In this document: piece after piece, positions 17,292-26,211 of the stretch
How the letters are laid out: each line of letters opens with the position of its first letter
Numbering within the stretch: position 1 is the first letter of the stretch
NCBI GenBank assembly: GCA_944336975.1
Contig: CALVLH010000001.1
Location: 62,001 to 126,000 of the forward strand
Direction: 5' to 3'
Length of the DNA: 64,000 bases
DNA from: an uncultured Clostridia bacterium
Lineage (GTDB): Bacteria; Bacillota; Clostridia; Christensenellales; Borkfalkiaceae
Translations under genes and position numbers: made by a program
Notes under the pieces: generated by a model
Seen by the model: the letters and a program-made list of their open reading frames with translations, nothing else
What the model was told of the DNA's origin: nothing
Database searches by the model: none

Positions 17292-17984
17292 ATGACGTAT
17301 GAAGAAATGCTTGCGCGTTTGAATGCGCATCGCGATGAAAAATATGCCTCGTTCCATTCCAAACTGTTACATAATCCGTCCGTGCGCGTGTTAGGCGTTC
17401 GGATGCCCGTCCTGCGCGCGCTGGTCAGAGAATGGAAGGGGGAGTGGGAGAGCGCGCTTGCCTTCCCCGACGAGTATTACGAGGTGACCTTTCTCAAATG
17501 CAATCTTGTGGGCGCTCTGCCGTTCGAAAAGTTTACGGAGCACGTCCGCGACGTCGTGCCGCTCATCGACAATTGGGCGACGTGCGACGGGTTCGAGGCG
17601 CCCTGCATCGCAAAACACCGCGGGGAGTTTTTGCCCTTCGTGAGGGAATTTCTCGCGGATGAAAGGGAGTTCGTGCGCAGGTACGCTCTCGTCACCCTGC
17701 TCAAACACTATATGAGCAAAGATTATCTGCCTCTGATCTTCGAGGCGGTGCGCCGATACGGAAAGGGCGATTACTATGTCGTGATGGGTGCGGCGTGGCT
17801 TTTGGCGGAAGTGCTCGTCCGTTTTTACGACGCGGGATATGCCTTTTTGCAGTCAGGCGAAGTATCGCGCGAAACGGCGAATAAGGCGATTTCTAAGGCG
17901 TGTGACAGCTTCCGCGTCACGCCCGAGCAGAAAACGGCGTTAAAAGCGCTGAAAAAGCGGGTTAGTTTTTCGGAAAAGTATTGA
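17292..17984 (+). CDS. alkD: DNA alkylation repair protein (AlkD-like)
   Basis: A 230-residue all-helical HEAT-like repeat protein of the AlkC/AlkD superfamily, expected to excise bulky or cationic alkylated bases. Matching features are NPSVRVLGVRMPVLRALVREW near the N-terminus, DNWATCDGF with the catalytic-region Trp and Asp, and REFVRRYALVTLLKHYM. The ATG at 17292 gives the normal start (MTYEEMLARL); an open frame from 17250 begins inside the last repeat copy and is unlikely to be used. AGG a few bases upstream is only a weak ribosome-binding site. The stop codon overlaps the acpP -35 box. Confidence 0.88.
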   Translation: MTYEEMLARLNAHRDEKYASFHSKLLHNPSVRVLGVRMPVLRALVREWKGEWESALAFPDEYYEVTFLKCNLVGALPFEKFTEHVRDVVPLIDNWATCDGFEAPCIAKHRGEFLPFVREFLADEREFVRRYALVTLLKHYMSKDYLPLIFEAVRRYGKGDYYVVMGAAWLLAEVLVRFYDAGYAFLQSGEVSRETANKAISKACDSFRVTPEQKTALKALKKRVSFSEKY

Positions 17985-18009
17985 CTTTTTGCCGAAAGTA
18001 TTATAGAAT
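17981..18009 (+). promoter_or_regulatory. Promoter of acpP
   Basis: TTGACT (17981-17986), 17-bp spacer, TAGAAT (18004-18009). The -35 overlaps the alkD stop codon. Confidence 0.82.
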
Positions 18010-18060
18010 ATGAGGAAAGAAAGCGCGGGGATCCGCGTGTGAGAACGGAGGATACAAGTC

Positions 18061-18288
18061 ATGTTTGAAAAAGTTCGCAAAATGCTCGCGGATCAGCGGG
18101 GTATTTCTGAGGAGAGCATTACGCCCGAATCGGAGGTCGTAAAGGATCTCGGAGCGGATTCATTGGACGTCGTCGAGCTCATGATGGCGTTGGAAGATGA
18201 ATACGGTATCACGCTTCCCGAAGGCGAAGTAGAAAACATCAAGACGGTGCAGGACATCGTCGATATGATGGAAAGATTGCAGAAATAA
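18061..18288 (+). CDS. acpP: Acyl carrier protein
   Basis: Carries growing acyl chains in fatty-acid synthesis. The 75-residue acidic protein contains the DSL phosphopantetheine site (S34 in LGADSLDVVELMM), and the flanking helix VELMMALEDEYGI is canonical. GGAGG at 18047-18051 sets the ATG at 18061. It is a single-gene unit with its own promoter and terminator; no other fatty-acid gene is adjacent. Confidence 0.97.
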   Translation: MFEKVRKMLADQRGISEESITPESEVVKDLGADSLDVVELMMALEDEYGITLPEGEVENIKTVQDIVDMMERLQK

Positions 18289-18307
18289 TCGATATTTTCG
18301 CTTTCAT

Positions 18308-18334
18308 ATCCCCGCCTAAGCGGGGATTTTTTTG
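18308..18334 (+). terminator. Intrinsic terminator after acpP
   Basis: TCCCCGC, loop CTAA, GCGGGGA (18309-18326), then a run of T. Confidence 0.92.
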
Positions 18335-18471
18335 TGGCGCGGGCAGGAAAATGCCGCGCTTTTTTGCGGGGCAAAGCAGGCGGGCGCAGGGGGTAAAAGA
18401 CTCCGAAGGTCCGCCGCGGGTTGCGGCGTGCGGCGGGAGAAAAAGCCGAATGTTGCGCATACTGTCGGCGT

Positions 18472-19272
18472 ATGGTACGGATCGGGAAACTCATCGAAAA
18501 GGGCAGGCGCTTTTTGTCGGCGCTTTCCGAGGACAAATGCACGACGATCGCGGGGACGCTCGTCTTTTTTCTCATCATGTCCCTGATGCCGCTCTCCTTT
18601 TGGGCGACCATCCTCTTCGCGCGCCTCGGTCTGGACGCGGAAGAGATCCTTGATCTCGATCTCTTCGAATGGGCGAAAGAACTGCTCGTTTTTTTCCACG
18701 GGAATGCGGCGGAAGCGGCGTCGGGCGCGGGTATTTTTTTTCTGCTTGCTACGCTATGGTCGAGCACGGGCTTTTTCTATCATATGAGGCGGAGCGGCGA
18801 GATCGTTTACGGATACCGTCGCAAAAAACACGGTTGGAGAGTGCGCCTTTCCGCGATCGCTCTCACGCTCCTCGTTTTACTTTTTCTGGCAGCGGCGGTA
18901 GGCGTGCTCGTCGGCGCGATCACGCTCACGCGCGGTTTTCCGCCCCCGCTTCCGCAGATCTCCGTCTATACTTTGATGCTGGTGCTCGGCTTTTTCGCGG
19001 CGTGGATCCTGAACGGATATATCTGCCCGTATCGCGTCAGTCCTTCGGAAACGCTCGCGGGGAGCGCGCTGACCGCGGGCGCCTGGCTGGTCGCGAGCGT
19101 GGCGTTCTCCGTATACGTTGCGCTGAGCAATAAAGAAAAGCTGTACGGGGCGCTCACGCTCTTCGTCGTCTTTCTCCTCTGGCTGTATTGGATGATGATC
19201 TGCTTCACGGCGGGGGCGATCGTCAACAGCAGGCGGCTGAGAAAGCATGACGCCGTCGGCAAAAAATACTGA
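18472..19272 (+). CDS. YihY/BrkB-family membrane protein
   Basis: A 266-residue integral membrane protein of the YihY/UPF0761 family (once thought to be RNase BN). Six hydrophobic segments are visible: near IAGTLVFFLIMSLMPLSFW, GIFFLLATLWSS, LTLLVLLFLAAAVGVLVGAI, YTLMLVLGFFAAWIL, LTAGAWLVASVAFSVYVAL and YGALTLFVVFLLWLYWMMI. The family signature around LWLYWMMICFTAGAIVN is present. Function is unknown; a transport or lipid-related role has been proposed for relatives. The start at ATG 18472 has no clear ribosome-binding site, and the frame is open to 18421, so the exact start is uncertain. Confidence 0.85.
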   Translation: MVRIGKLIEKGRRFLSALSEDKCTTIAGTLVFFLIMSLMPLSFWATILFARLGLDAEEILDLDLFEWAKELLVFFHGNAAEAASGAGIFFLLATLWSSTGFFYHMRRSGEIVYGYRRKKHGWRVRLSAIALTLLVLLFLAAAVGVLVGAITLTRGFPPPLPQISVYTLMLVLGFFAAWILNGYICPYRVSPSETLAGSALTAGAWLVASVAFSVYVALSNKEKLYGALTLFVVFLLWLYWMMICFTAGAIVNSRRLRKHDAVGKKY

Positions 19273-19303
19273 GCGGCGTGCGCATTTTACGCCGCTTTTT
19301 TTG
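19272..19303 (+). terminator. Intrinsic terminator after yihY-like gene
   Basis: AGCGGCGT (19272-19279) pairs with ACGCCGCT (19289-19296), followed by TTTTTT. The stem starts on the last base of the stop codon. Confidence 0.88.
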
Positions 19304-19332
19304 CGCGGAAATCGCAAAAAATTGTAATGCGA

Positions 19333-19361
19333 TTGACTTTTCTGCCGTTATGGTGTATCAT
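19333..19361 (+). promoter_or_regulatory. Promoter of the M3 peptidase gene
   Basis: TTGACT (19333-19338), 17-bp spacer, TATCAT (19356-19361). The -10 lies inside the perfect 12-bp palindrome GTATCATGATAC (19355-19366), a possible operator. Confidence 0.78.
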
Positions 19362-19406
19362 GATACGGTATATTTTCGACAGGAAAGCGAGAAAAAGGAG
19401 GCGGAA

Positions 19407-21116
19407 ATGGAGCATACGACAAAGCGGGAGTTCACGGTGGCGGAATTGCCCTACAACAGAGTGACGAAAGAGGAGGCGGAAGGGTATTTCGAAGCCTTTC
19501 TGCGGGAAGCGGACAAAGCTTCGTCCGCGGATGAAGTGATCGCCGCGCGCGAAAGGCTGATAAGCGGTATCAAAAAATACACGACGGCCGCGTCGCTCGC
19601 CTATTGCCGTTTCACGCTCAACACGGCGGACGGATTTTATAAGGGCGAAATGGATTATTACGACGAGATCAATCCGCACGTTTCTGGTTATTACAACAAA
19701 TATTACCGCTATATGCTCGCTTCGCCCTTCCGCGCGGAATTGCAGGCGAAGCTGGGCGATCTGCTCTTCAAAACGTACGAAGTGGCGGTGAAGGCGCATT
19801 CGGACGAGGTCATCCCCGACGAGCAGGAGGAAAACGCGACGGTCACCGAATACGCACAGCTCATGGCGGGGATGCAGTTCGACTGGGAGGGGGAGAAACT
19901 CCCGCTCTCCGTGCTCCGCGGGAAACTGGAAGACAAGGATCGCGCGGTGCGGAAAGCGGCGGCGGAGGCGATCGGGCGCGGGCTGGAAGCGCACGCCGAG
20001 CAATTGGATTCTCTCTACGACCGCTTGGTGAAGATCCGCGACAGGATCGCAAAGAAGATGGGATACCGCGATTTCACCGAGTTGGGATATTACCGCATGG
20101 GGCGCACGGGATATGACCGCGCGATGGTGGAGGCGTTCCGCGCGAACGTCGCGCAGGATCTCGTCCCTGCGGTCTCCCGCCTGAAAGAGAACGCGGCGCG
20201 CGAGCTGGGCATCGACCGCGTGATGTTCTACGACAACGATGTCTATACTGCGGAAGGCAATCCGACCTTCGACCTCACTCCCGACGAGGCGTTCGTCGCG
20301 GCGAAAGAGATGTATCACGAGATGGATCCCGAGATCGGCGCGTTCATGGATCTCATGTTGCGCACGCAGGCGTTCGACGTCGTCGCGCGCGAGGGGAAAT
20401 GGGGCGGCGGATACTGCACCGAGTTCATCGATTACCGTCAGCAGTTCATCCTCGCCAACTTCAACGGCACGACGGGGGACGCGGACGTCCTGACGCATGA
20501 ATTCGGGCACGCCTATGCGATGCACGCGTCCGAAGAGGCGGGCGTGGACTTCGAGCTCGGGATCGGCGGCATGGAGACGGCGGAATGCCATTCGATGAGC
20601 ATGGAATTTCTCTGTTGGCCGTATATGGAAAAGTTCTTCGGCAAGAAGGCGGACGGATACCGTTATAAGCACCTTGCGGACAATTTCTCCTTCATCCCGT
20701 ACGGCTGTATCGTGGACGAATTTCAGCACATCGTATATGAACACCCCGAATATACCCCCGCTCAACGAAACGAGGCGTATCTCGCGCTCGAAAAGAAATA
20801 CCGCCCGCACCTTTCCTATGAGGGGATCCCTTATCTGGGAAAGGGCACGCGCTGGCAGTTTCAGATGCACATCTACGAAACGCCTTTTTACTACATCGAC
20901 TACTGTCTCGCGCAGACGGTCGCGCTCGGGTTCCTGCTTCGGTCGCGGGAAGACGCGCGCGGCGCATTGGAAAAATACAAGCAGTTTGCCAAGGCGGGCG
21001 GGAGCCTGCCGTTCAGCGAGCTCGTCATGCGCGCGGGCATCCCTTATCCGTTCGGGAAGGGGACGCTCAAAGCGCTCGCGGAGGGCATCGGCAAGACGCT
21101 TTCTGCCATCCGTTGA
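19407..21116 (+). CDS. M3-family oligoendopeptidase
   Basis: Cytoplasmic zinc peptidase that degrades short peptides (PepF/oligoendopeptidase F-like). The 569 residues are typical. The HExxH zinc site is H364-E-F-G-H368 (LTHEFGHAYAMHASEEAG), with the third ligand in the downstream METAECHSMSMEFL helix (family pattern). ATG at 19407 is the start: AAAAAGGAGG lies upstream, while the open extension to 19278 runs through the promoter and terminator. It is transcribed alone from its own promoter. Confidence 0.93.
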   Translation: MEHTTKREFTVAELPYNRVTKEEAEGYFEAFLREADKASSADEVIAARERLISGIKKYTTAASLAYCRFTLNTADGFYKGEMDYYDEINPHVSGYYNKYYRYMLASPFRAELQAKLGDLLFKTYEVAVKAHSDEVIPDEQEENATVTEYAQLMAGMQFDWEGEKLPLSVLRGKLEDKDRAVRKAAAEAIGRGLEAHAEQLDSLYDRLVKIRDRIAKKMGYRDFTELGYYRMGRTGYDRAMVEAFRANVAQDLVPAVSRLKENAARELGIDRVMFYDNDVYTAEGNPTFDLTPDEAFVAAKEMYHEMDPEIGAFMDLMLRTQAFDVVAREGKWGGGYCTEFIDYRQQFILANFNGTTGDADVLTHEFGHAYAMHASEEAGVDFELGIGGMETAECHSMSMEFLCWPYMEKFFGKKADGYRYKHLADNFSFIPYGCIVDEFQHIVYEHPEYTPAQRNEAYLALEKKYRPHLSYEGIPYLGKGTRWQFQMHIYETPFYYIDYCLAQTVALGFLLRSREDARGALEKYKQFAKAGGSLPFSELVMRAGIPYPFGKGTLKALAEGIGKTLSAIR

Positions 21117-21143
21117 CAGAAATGCAACCGTCGGTTGTAAAGT
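21113..21143 (+). promoter_or_regulatory. Promoter with palindromic operator, ABC exporter operon
   Basis: TTGACA (21113-21118) overlaps the upstream stop codon. A -10 of TGTAAA (21136-21141, spacer 17) or TAAAGT (21138-21143, spacer 19) follows. Between them is the perfect inverted repeat CAACCG-T-CGGTTG (21125-21137). A repressor bound there would block RNA polymerase; TetR-family control of drug exporters looks like this, but no such regulator gene is in the window. Confidence 0.68.
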
Positions 21144-21221
21144 TCAACGCCTGTTATCTTGAAAACTTCCTCGTTTTCCGATAAGATCGGAGCAAACGAT
21201 CGGAAATATCTTGGGAATGCT

Positions 21222-22964
21222 ATGAAAAAACACAAAGATAAACGGACCGTTCTCGGCGGGCTGGGGGTGCGGCTCAGACCGTATCGCGGCAAGATCGCGC
21301 TCATGGCGCTTTCGTTTCTCGTCAGCACGCTGTGCGATCTCGCGCTTCCCACCGTCATGAGCGAGATCATCTCGCGCGGCGTGAACGGTCAGGATATGAA
21401 CTTCATCGCCGCCGCTTCGGGCGTCATGCTGGGCGTATGCGTGCTCGGCGTGGGGAGCATGGTCGCGGCGACGTACCTGCTGACATTTGTCGTCAACCGC
21501 ATTCATGCCGAACTTTCGCGCGAGGTGTTCGCCCGCGTGCACGGCATGGATTACGCGTTGTTCCAATCCATGGGCACGGGCGCTCTCATCACGCGTTCGG
21601 CGTCCGACATCGAGGTCATCGGCATGACGTTGCAGATGACGCTGAGCAGTTTCATCTCCATCCCCGTCATGATCGTCGGGGGAACGGCGCTCGCGCTGTG
21701 GAAGGATCCCTATCTTGCGCTCATCCTCTTCGCCTTTGTCCCCGCCATCGGCGCGGTGGTCTTTTTCGTCAGCAAAAAACTGCGCGGGCTGTGGAAGCGC
21801 TCCAACGAATACATCGACCGACAGAACTCGCTCGTCAGAAGTCGGTTGATCGGCATCCGCGTCGTCCGCGCCTTCAACCGCGAAAAGACGGAGGAGGAAA
21901 AGACGGCGGAAGCGACGAGGGAGATGGCGGACAACATCATCCGCGCCAACGTGCGTTCTGGACTGATCAGCCCCGTCGCGTCGCTTTTGCTCAATCTTGC
22001 GATCGTCGCGGTCATCGCCGTCGGCGCCGTCCGCATGACGCAATCGCAGCTCCTGACCGCGGGCGACGTGCTCGCCGTCATCCAATACCTGCTTCTCATC
22101 GCCTCGGGCGTCGTTTCGGTGTTCTGGTTTTTGTCCATGATCCCGCGCCTGCGCGTGTCCGTCAACCGCGTGGACGAGATCATGACGGCGCCGCAGATCC
22201 CGCCCGCCGAGGATCTCGGCAAACCGCCCTTCCGCGGGGAAGTGCGTTGCGAACATCTGAGCTTCGCTTACGGGGAGGGCGCGGGAGAAGCGCTATCCGA
22301 TCTGAACTTTTGCGTCCGCGCGGGGGAAAAGGTCGCCTTCATCGGCGGCACGGGGGCGGGCAAGAGCACGCTCGTGCGCCTGCTCATCGGGCTCGCCCGT
22401 CCCACGCGGGGCGAGCTGTATTTCGACGGCGAAGATTCCGCCCGCATGAGCGGACAGCGCATCCGTTCCAACGTCGGATGCGTCCTGCAAAGGGATATGA
22501 TCTTTTCGGACACCCTGCGCGGCAACGTGACCGCAGGCAGGGAGGGGATTTCGGACGAAGAAGTGCTTTCCGCGCTCAAAGACGCGCAGATCCTCGATTT
22601 CGCGCAAAAGAACGGGCTGGATTATGAGATCGCGCAGGGCGGCGTCAATCTTTCAGGCGGACAAAAACAGCGCATCGCCATCGCGCGTTCGCTCATTGGA
22701 AGATCTCCCGTACACATCTTCGACGACAGCTTCTCGGCGCTCGATTTCCTCACGGAAGCGAATATGCGACGCGCGCTCTCCGAGCGCTTGAAAGGGGAAA
22801 CGCAGTTCGTCATGACCCAGCGCGTCTCTTCCGCCATGTCCTGCGACCGCATTTTCGTGCTTGACGGCGGAAAGATCGTCGGGGAGGGAACGCACGAGGA
22901 GCTGCTTCGTTCGTGTAATATCTACCGCGAGATCTACGTCTCGCAGACGGGAGGCGCGCTATGA
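21222..22964 (+). CDS. ABC exporter, degenerate-site subunit of a heterodimer
   Basis: A 580-residue membrane half-transporter: six-helix membrane domain in residues 1-310, then the nucleotide-binding domain. Walker A is GGTGAGKST, the signature is LSGGQKQR, and Walker B plus the next residue reads IFDDSFSALD, with Asp where the catalytic Glu normally sits. That marks the degenerate-site partner of heterodimeric exporters such as BmrCD or TM287/288. It overlaps the next gene by ATGA, which has a normal Walker B, so the two very likely pair. Substrate is unknown (drugs or lipids). ATG at 21222 gives a normal N-terminus but its ribosome-binding site is weak. Confidence 0.92.
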   Translation: MKKHKDKRTVLGGLGVRLRPYRGKIALMALSFLVSTLCDLALPTVMSEIISRGVNGQDMNFIAAASGVMLGVCVLGVGSMVAATYLLTFVVNRIHAELSREVFARVHGMDYALFQSMGTGALITRSASDIEVIGMTLQMTLSSFISIPVMIVGGTALALWKDPYLALILFAFVPAIGAVVFFVSKKLRGLWKRSNEYIDRQNSLVRSRLIGIRVVRAFNREKTEEEKTAEATREMADNIIRANVRSGLISPVASLLLNLAIVAVIAVGAVRMTQSQLLTAGDVLAVIQYLLLIASGVVSVFWFLSMIPRLRVSVNRVDEIMTAPQIPPAEDLGKPPFRGEVRCEHLSFAYGEGAGEALSDLNFCVRAGEKVAFIGGTGAGKSTLVRLLIGLARPTRGELYFDGEDSARMSGQRIRSNVGCVLQRDMIFSDTLRGNVTAGREGISDEEVLSALKDAQILDFAQKNGLDYEIAQGGVNLSGGQKQRIAIARSLIGRSPVHIFDDSFSALDFLTEANMRRALSERLKGETQFVMTQRVSSAMSCDRIFVLDGGKIVGEGTHEELLRSCNIYREIYVSQTGGAL

Positions 22965-24730
22965 AGAGGGAAAAGAACATCGTCTTCCGCCTCCTCCGCG
23001 ATATGAAACCCATTTCCGGCTGGCTGGTGCTCGTCACGGTCATGGCGCTCGTCATCATCGCCTGCAACGTCGTGTCGCCCCTGCTTTCGGGCGAGGCGAC
23101 GGACATCCTCGATCGGTTCTGGCACGCGAACGCGGAGGGGGAGCCGTTCGACATTGTCTGCGAGCTTACGCCCGTTCTCCTGTGGCTGCTCGCGTGCTAT
23201 CTCGTTTACAGCTTTTTCACCTGGCTGAAAATGTATACGCTCAATCAGGCGGTGAGCCGCTATTTTACCTGTACCATGCGCATCCGCCTGTCGGACAAGA
23301 TCTCGCGCCTTTCCGTCGGGTATCTGGACGGCGTCAAGCCGGGCGAAGTGCTCTCCTGCATGACGCGCGACGTCAGTAATATGGGCAACTCCGTTCACGG
23401 CGTGGTGGACATCGTGCTGATGTGCGCGCTTCAGATCGTGCTAGTGACCGTCATGATGTTCCTCATCAGCTGGCAGCTCGCGCTCGCCGTCGTGCTCACC
23501 GTGCCGCTTTCCGTCTTTCTCTCCGCGCTTCTCGCGCATAAGGGCGAAAAGTATTACGACAAAGTCACCGCATCCTGGGCGAAGAGCTATTCCTGCATCG
23601 AGGAGAGCTATACGGGCTATGCGACGGTCAAGAGCTATAACATGGAAGCCGCAGTCTGCGACCGCTATGCCGCGGTGACGGGCGAACTGTTCGAAAGCAG
23701 CCGCCGCGCGGGATTTCTGACGGGTTGCGTTCAGCCCGTGATCGGGTTCTGCAACAACGTCGTGTTTGCGGTCATCTGCCTCGTCGGCGGGACGCTCGCC
23801 TTCCGCAACGTCATCGATCTGGCGGCGTTCGTCAGCATTCTCCTGTACGCCCGTCAGCTCTCCACGCCGCTTTCCTCGCTCGCCAACGGGATCGCGCAGA
23901 TGCAGCAGGTCAAATCCTCCTGCAAGCGCGTGTACGGGATGCTCGACGAAAAGGAGATGGAGGAGAAAGAAGAGGCGCTTCCTTCCGCTTCGGAGGGCGA
24001 GGTGCGCTTCGAACACGTCGCGTTTTCCTATAACGATTCGCCGCTCATCACCGATCTTTCCTTTACGGCGAAGCCGGGGCAGAAGATCGCCATCGTCGGG
24101 CCTACGGGCGCGGGAAAGACGACGATCGTCAACCTCCTGATGCGCTTTTACGAGCCGCAGAAGGGGAGGATCCTGCTCGACGGCGAAGATATTTCTAGAT
24201 ATTCGCGCGAGAGCCTGCGCGATAAGTTCGCGATGGTGTTGCAGGATACCTGGCTGTTTTCGGGGACGATCGCGGAGAACGTCGCCTACGGAAAAGAGGG
24301 CGTCACGCGCGAGGAGATCGAACGCGCCTGCCGTACGGCGCATTGCGACGAATTTATCCGCAAAATGCCGGACGGGTACGATACCGTCATCGACGAAAAC
24401 GCGGGCAATCTCTCGGGCGGGCAGAAACAGCTCCTGACCATCGCGCGCGCGTTTCTTTCCGACCGTCCGCTTCTCATCCTCGACGAGGCGACGAGCAACG
24501 TCGACACACGCACCGAATTGCTCATCCAGAGCGCCATGGACGAACTGATGAAGGGGCGCACGGGATTTGTCATCGCGCATCGCCTGTCCACCATCGAGAA
24601 TGCGGACATGATCCTCGTTATCGACCACGGCGACATCGTGGAAGTGGGCAGACATCGCGAATTGCTCGACAGAGAGGGGTTCTATGCGCGGATGTATCGC
24701 AGTCAGTATGCCAACGTGACGCCGCGGTAA
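22961..24730 (+). CDS. ABC exporter, catalytic subunit of a heterodimer
   Basis: A 589-residue half-transporter with membrane domain and a C-terminal nucleotide-binding domain. Walker A is GPTGAGKTT, the signature is LSGGQKQL, and Walker B is LLILDEATSNVD with the catalytic Glu intact; the switch His is in VIAHRLSTIENAD. Paired with the upstream gene, whose Walker B lacks the Glu, it would supply the active ATP site. A long hydrophilic stretch of about 40 residues after the first helix (EATDILDRFWHANAEGEPFD) is an extracellular insertion. Transcription ends at a strong terminator about 60 bp downstream. Confidence 0.93.
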   Translation: MKREKNIVFRLLRDMKPISGWLVLVTVMALVIIACNVVSPLLSGEATDILDRFWHANAEGEPFDIVCELTPVLLWLLACYLVYSFFTWLKMYTLNQAVSRYFTCTMRIRLSDKISRLSVGYLDGVKPGEVLSCMTRDVSNMGNSVHGVVDIVLMCALQIVLVTVMMFLISWQLALAVVLTVPLSVFLSALLAHKGEKYYDKVTASWAKSYSCIEESYTGYATVKSYNMEAAVCDRYAAVTGELFESSRRAGFLTGCVQPVIGFCNNVVFAVICLVGGTLAFRNVIDLAAFVSILLYARQLSTPLSSLANGIAQMQQVKSSCKRVYGMLDEKEMEEKEEALPSASEGEVRFEHVAFSYNDSPLITDLSFTAKPGQKIAIVGPTGAGKTTIVNLLMRFYEPQKGRILLDGEDISRYSRESLRDKFAMVLQDTWLFSGTIAENVAYGKEGVTREEIERACRTAHCDEFIRKMPDGYDTVIDENAGNLSGGQKQLLTIARAFLSDRPLLILDEATSNVDTRTELLIQSAMDELMKGRTGFVIAHRLSTIENADMILVIDHGDIVEVGRHRELLDREGFYARMYRSQYANVTPR

Positions 24731-24785
24731 GGCGGGCGGGCAGGGATCGCGGGATTTATTAAAGCGGTCGGTCTGATCAAAAGCA

Positions 24786-24826
24786 AACGCCGCGCCGCAG
24801 AAAATTCTGCGGCGCGGCGTTTTTTA
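24786..24826. terminator. Strong intrinsic terminator after ABC pair
   Basis: AACGCCGCGCCGCAG (24786-24800) pairs with CTGCGGCGCGGCGTT (24807-24821) across an AAAATT loop, followed by TTTTT. Confidence 0.92.
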
Positions 24827-24862
24827 TGATTGGCAGGAGAAGCAGCCGTGGGAAAACACCTA

Positions 24863-24891
24863 TTGACTTTTCATAAAAAATGAAATAGAAT
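24863..24891 (+). promoter_or_regulatory. Promoter of lipoprotein gene 24928
   Basis: TTGACT (24863-24868), 17-bp spacer, TAGAAT (24886-24891), the same two hexamers as the acpP promoter. Confidence 0.82.
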
Positions 24892-24927
24892 ATTATCAAA
24901 TACAACTGATACAAACATGGGGGAAAT

Positions 24928-26211
24928 ATGAAAAACAAATTCGCGGTTATATTTGCTATGATAGGTGTGTTTACATTGTCGTGCTTCGCGTCGGGTTGCA
25001 CGTTCAGGACACGCCCCGAAGTAACGGGCGTCGCTGACGACGGATTGTATCTGTACAGCGGCAATATGCGGTATACGAGCGATTATGCGAACGGCGAACC
25101 GCTGCTTTTGTCTGTAGACATCGACGGGCTAACGTATAATTGCATAAGAGTTTCGGATTCGCTATATGTCGGGGATGATGCTTATATGAGCGTATCTTAT
25201 TATGAAAATGATACTTTTGGCGACATAGTGGGCAGCTGTATCATAAAGTACAATGTGGCAGACAAAACGCAGGAGCTTATTTATAATTATGCTTTGGACA
25301 ATAGCAATGACGAAAAATATTTGATCAAAGAAATACTTTCGGTAAGCAAGGATGGTTTGAAACAAGCTGTTGTCTCGGAGTTAGATTATATCCTGCTGAT
25401 CAACGGCGGTGAAATTATTGAGGAATTGCCTGCGGATGTAGGAGCGTATACGTATAACAACGACTTATACGTATTTTCCGATTACAGGAAAATCGTATGT
25501 AAAAGTTGGGACGGGGAAGAAGTGAGTGAGTTTGAGAGCCTGTTTGCGGCGGAAAGGATGGAAATATACGGCGGCAGACTTTATTTGCGTACATATAAGA
25601 CCTACCGTGGCGAGAAATGGCGGAACGAAGATTGGATCTATAATTGTAACGGTATGGAGGTATACGACCTCTTATCCGGAGACCTGATCGATATGTTCGA
25701 TCCTTCAATCCATGAAACCTGCTATTTCGATTTGCAAACGGGCATTTTCATATGCGGTAAAATGTCAGCTCGCCAGATAAAAGGCAATACCCATGTTTTT
25801 GCCGTAGGATTTGATCTGTATCTGTTTAACGGCGATACATTTGAGTATTATGCGGATTTTGAAAACGACATTGTTGATTGGACTTACGCTTCTCCTAAAA
25901 TCAGGGGCGATTACATAATTTTTCGCGGCTGCGGAGAGGAAGAGGGAGCATTCAGAACTTACTTATACTGCTACTTTAATCTTAAAACGCGGACTTTTGA
26001 GGAAAAGCCTGAACTGCCTGTCGAAAAAAGAGGGGAATTTGGCGGCTACTATTTTTATGTGGATGAGTTCGGTCCGCTGATCATCACGGCTCCTACATAT
26101 AAACAGCTTCACCGCGTGAATAAATCTACAGGTAAAGACGATATCATGGCCTATACTACGGCTACTAATTGGGACGATGAATATCTTATAGATATTGTGC
26201 GCAATTACTGA
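24928..26211 (+). CDS. Predicted lipoprotein, unknown function
   Basis: A 427-residue exported protein that I do not recognise. It has a basic start (MKNKF), a hydrophobic stretch and the lipobox ASGC with C24, so it should be lipid-anchored on the outer face of the membrane. The mature part is acidic and rich in Tyr, Asp and Gly, with repeated short stretches such as DLYVFSDYRK, RLYLRTYKTY and DLYLFNGDTFEYY, suggesting a beta-propeller-like fold of extracellular sensors; that is inference. Codon use is clearly more AT-rich than the neighbours (many ATA, TTA, AAT codons), a sign of recent acquisition. It has its own promoter and stands alone. Confidence 0.8.
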   Translation: MKNKFAVIFAMIGVFTLSCFASGCTFRTRPEVTGVADDGLYLYSGNMRYTSDYANGEPLLLSVDIDGLTYNCIRVSDSLYVGDDAYMSVSYYENDTFGDIVGSCIIKYNVADKTQELIYNYALDNSNDEKYLIKEILSVSKDGLKQAVVSELDYILLINGGEIIEELPADVGAYTYNNDLYVFSDYRKIVCKSWDGEEVSEFESLFAAERMEIYGGRLYLRTYKTYRGEKWRNEDWIYNCNGMEVYDLLSGDLIDMFDPSIHETCYFDLQTGIFICGKMSARQIKGNTHVFAVGFDLYLFNGDTFEYYADFENDIVDWTYASPKIRGDYIIFRGCGEEEGAFRTYLYCYFNLKTRTFEEKPELPVEKRGEFGGYYFYVDEFGPLIITAPTYKQLHRVNKSTGKDDIMAYTTATNWDDEYLIDIVRNY

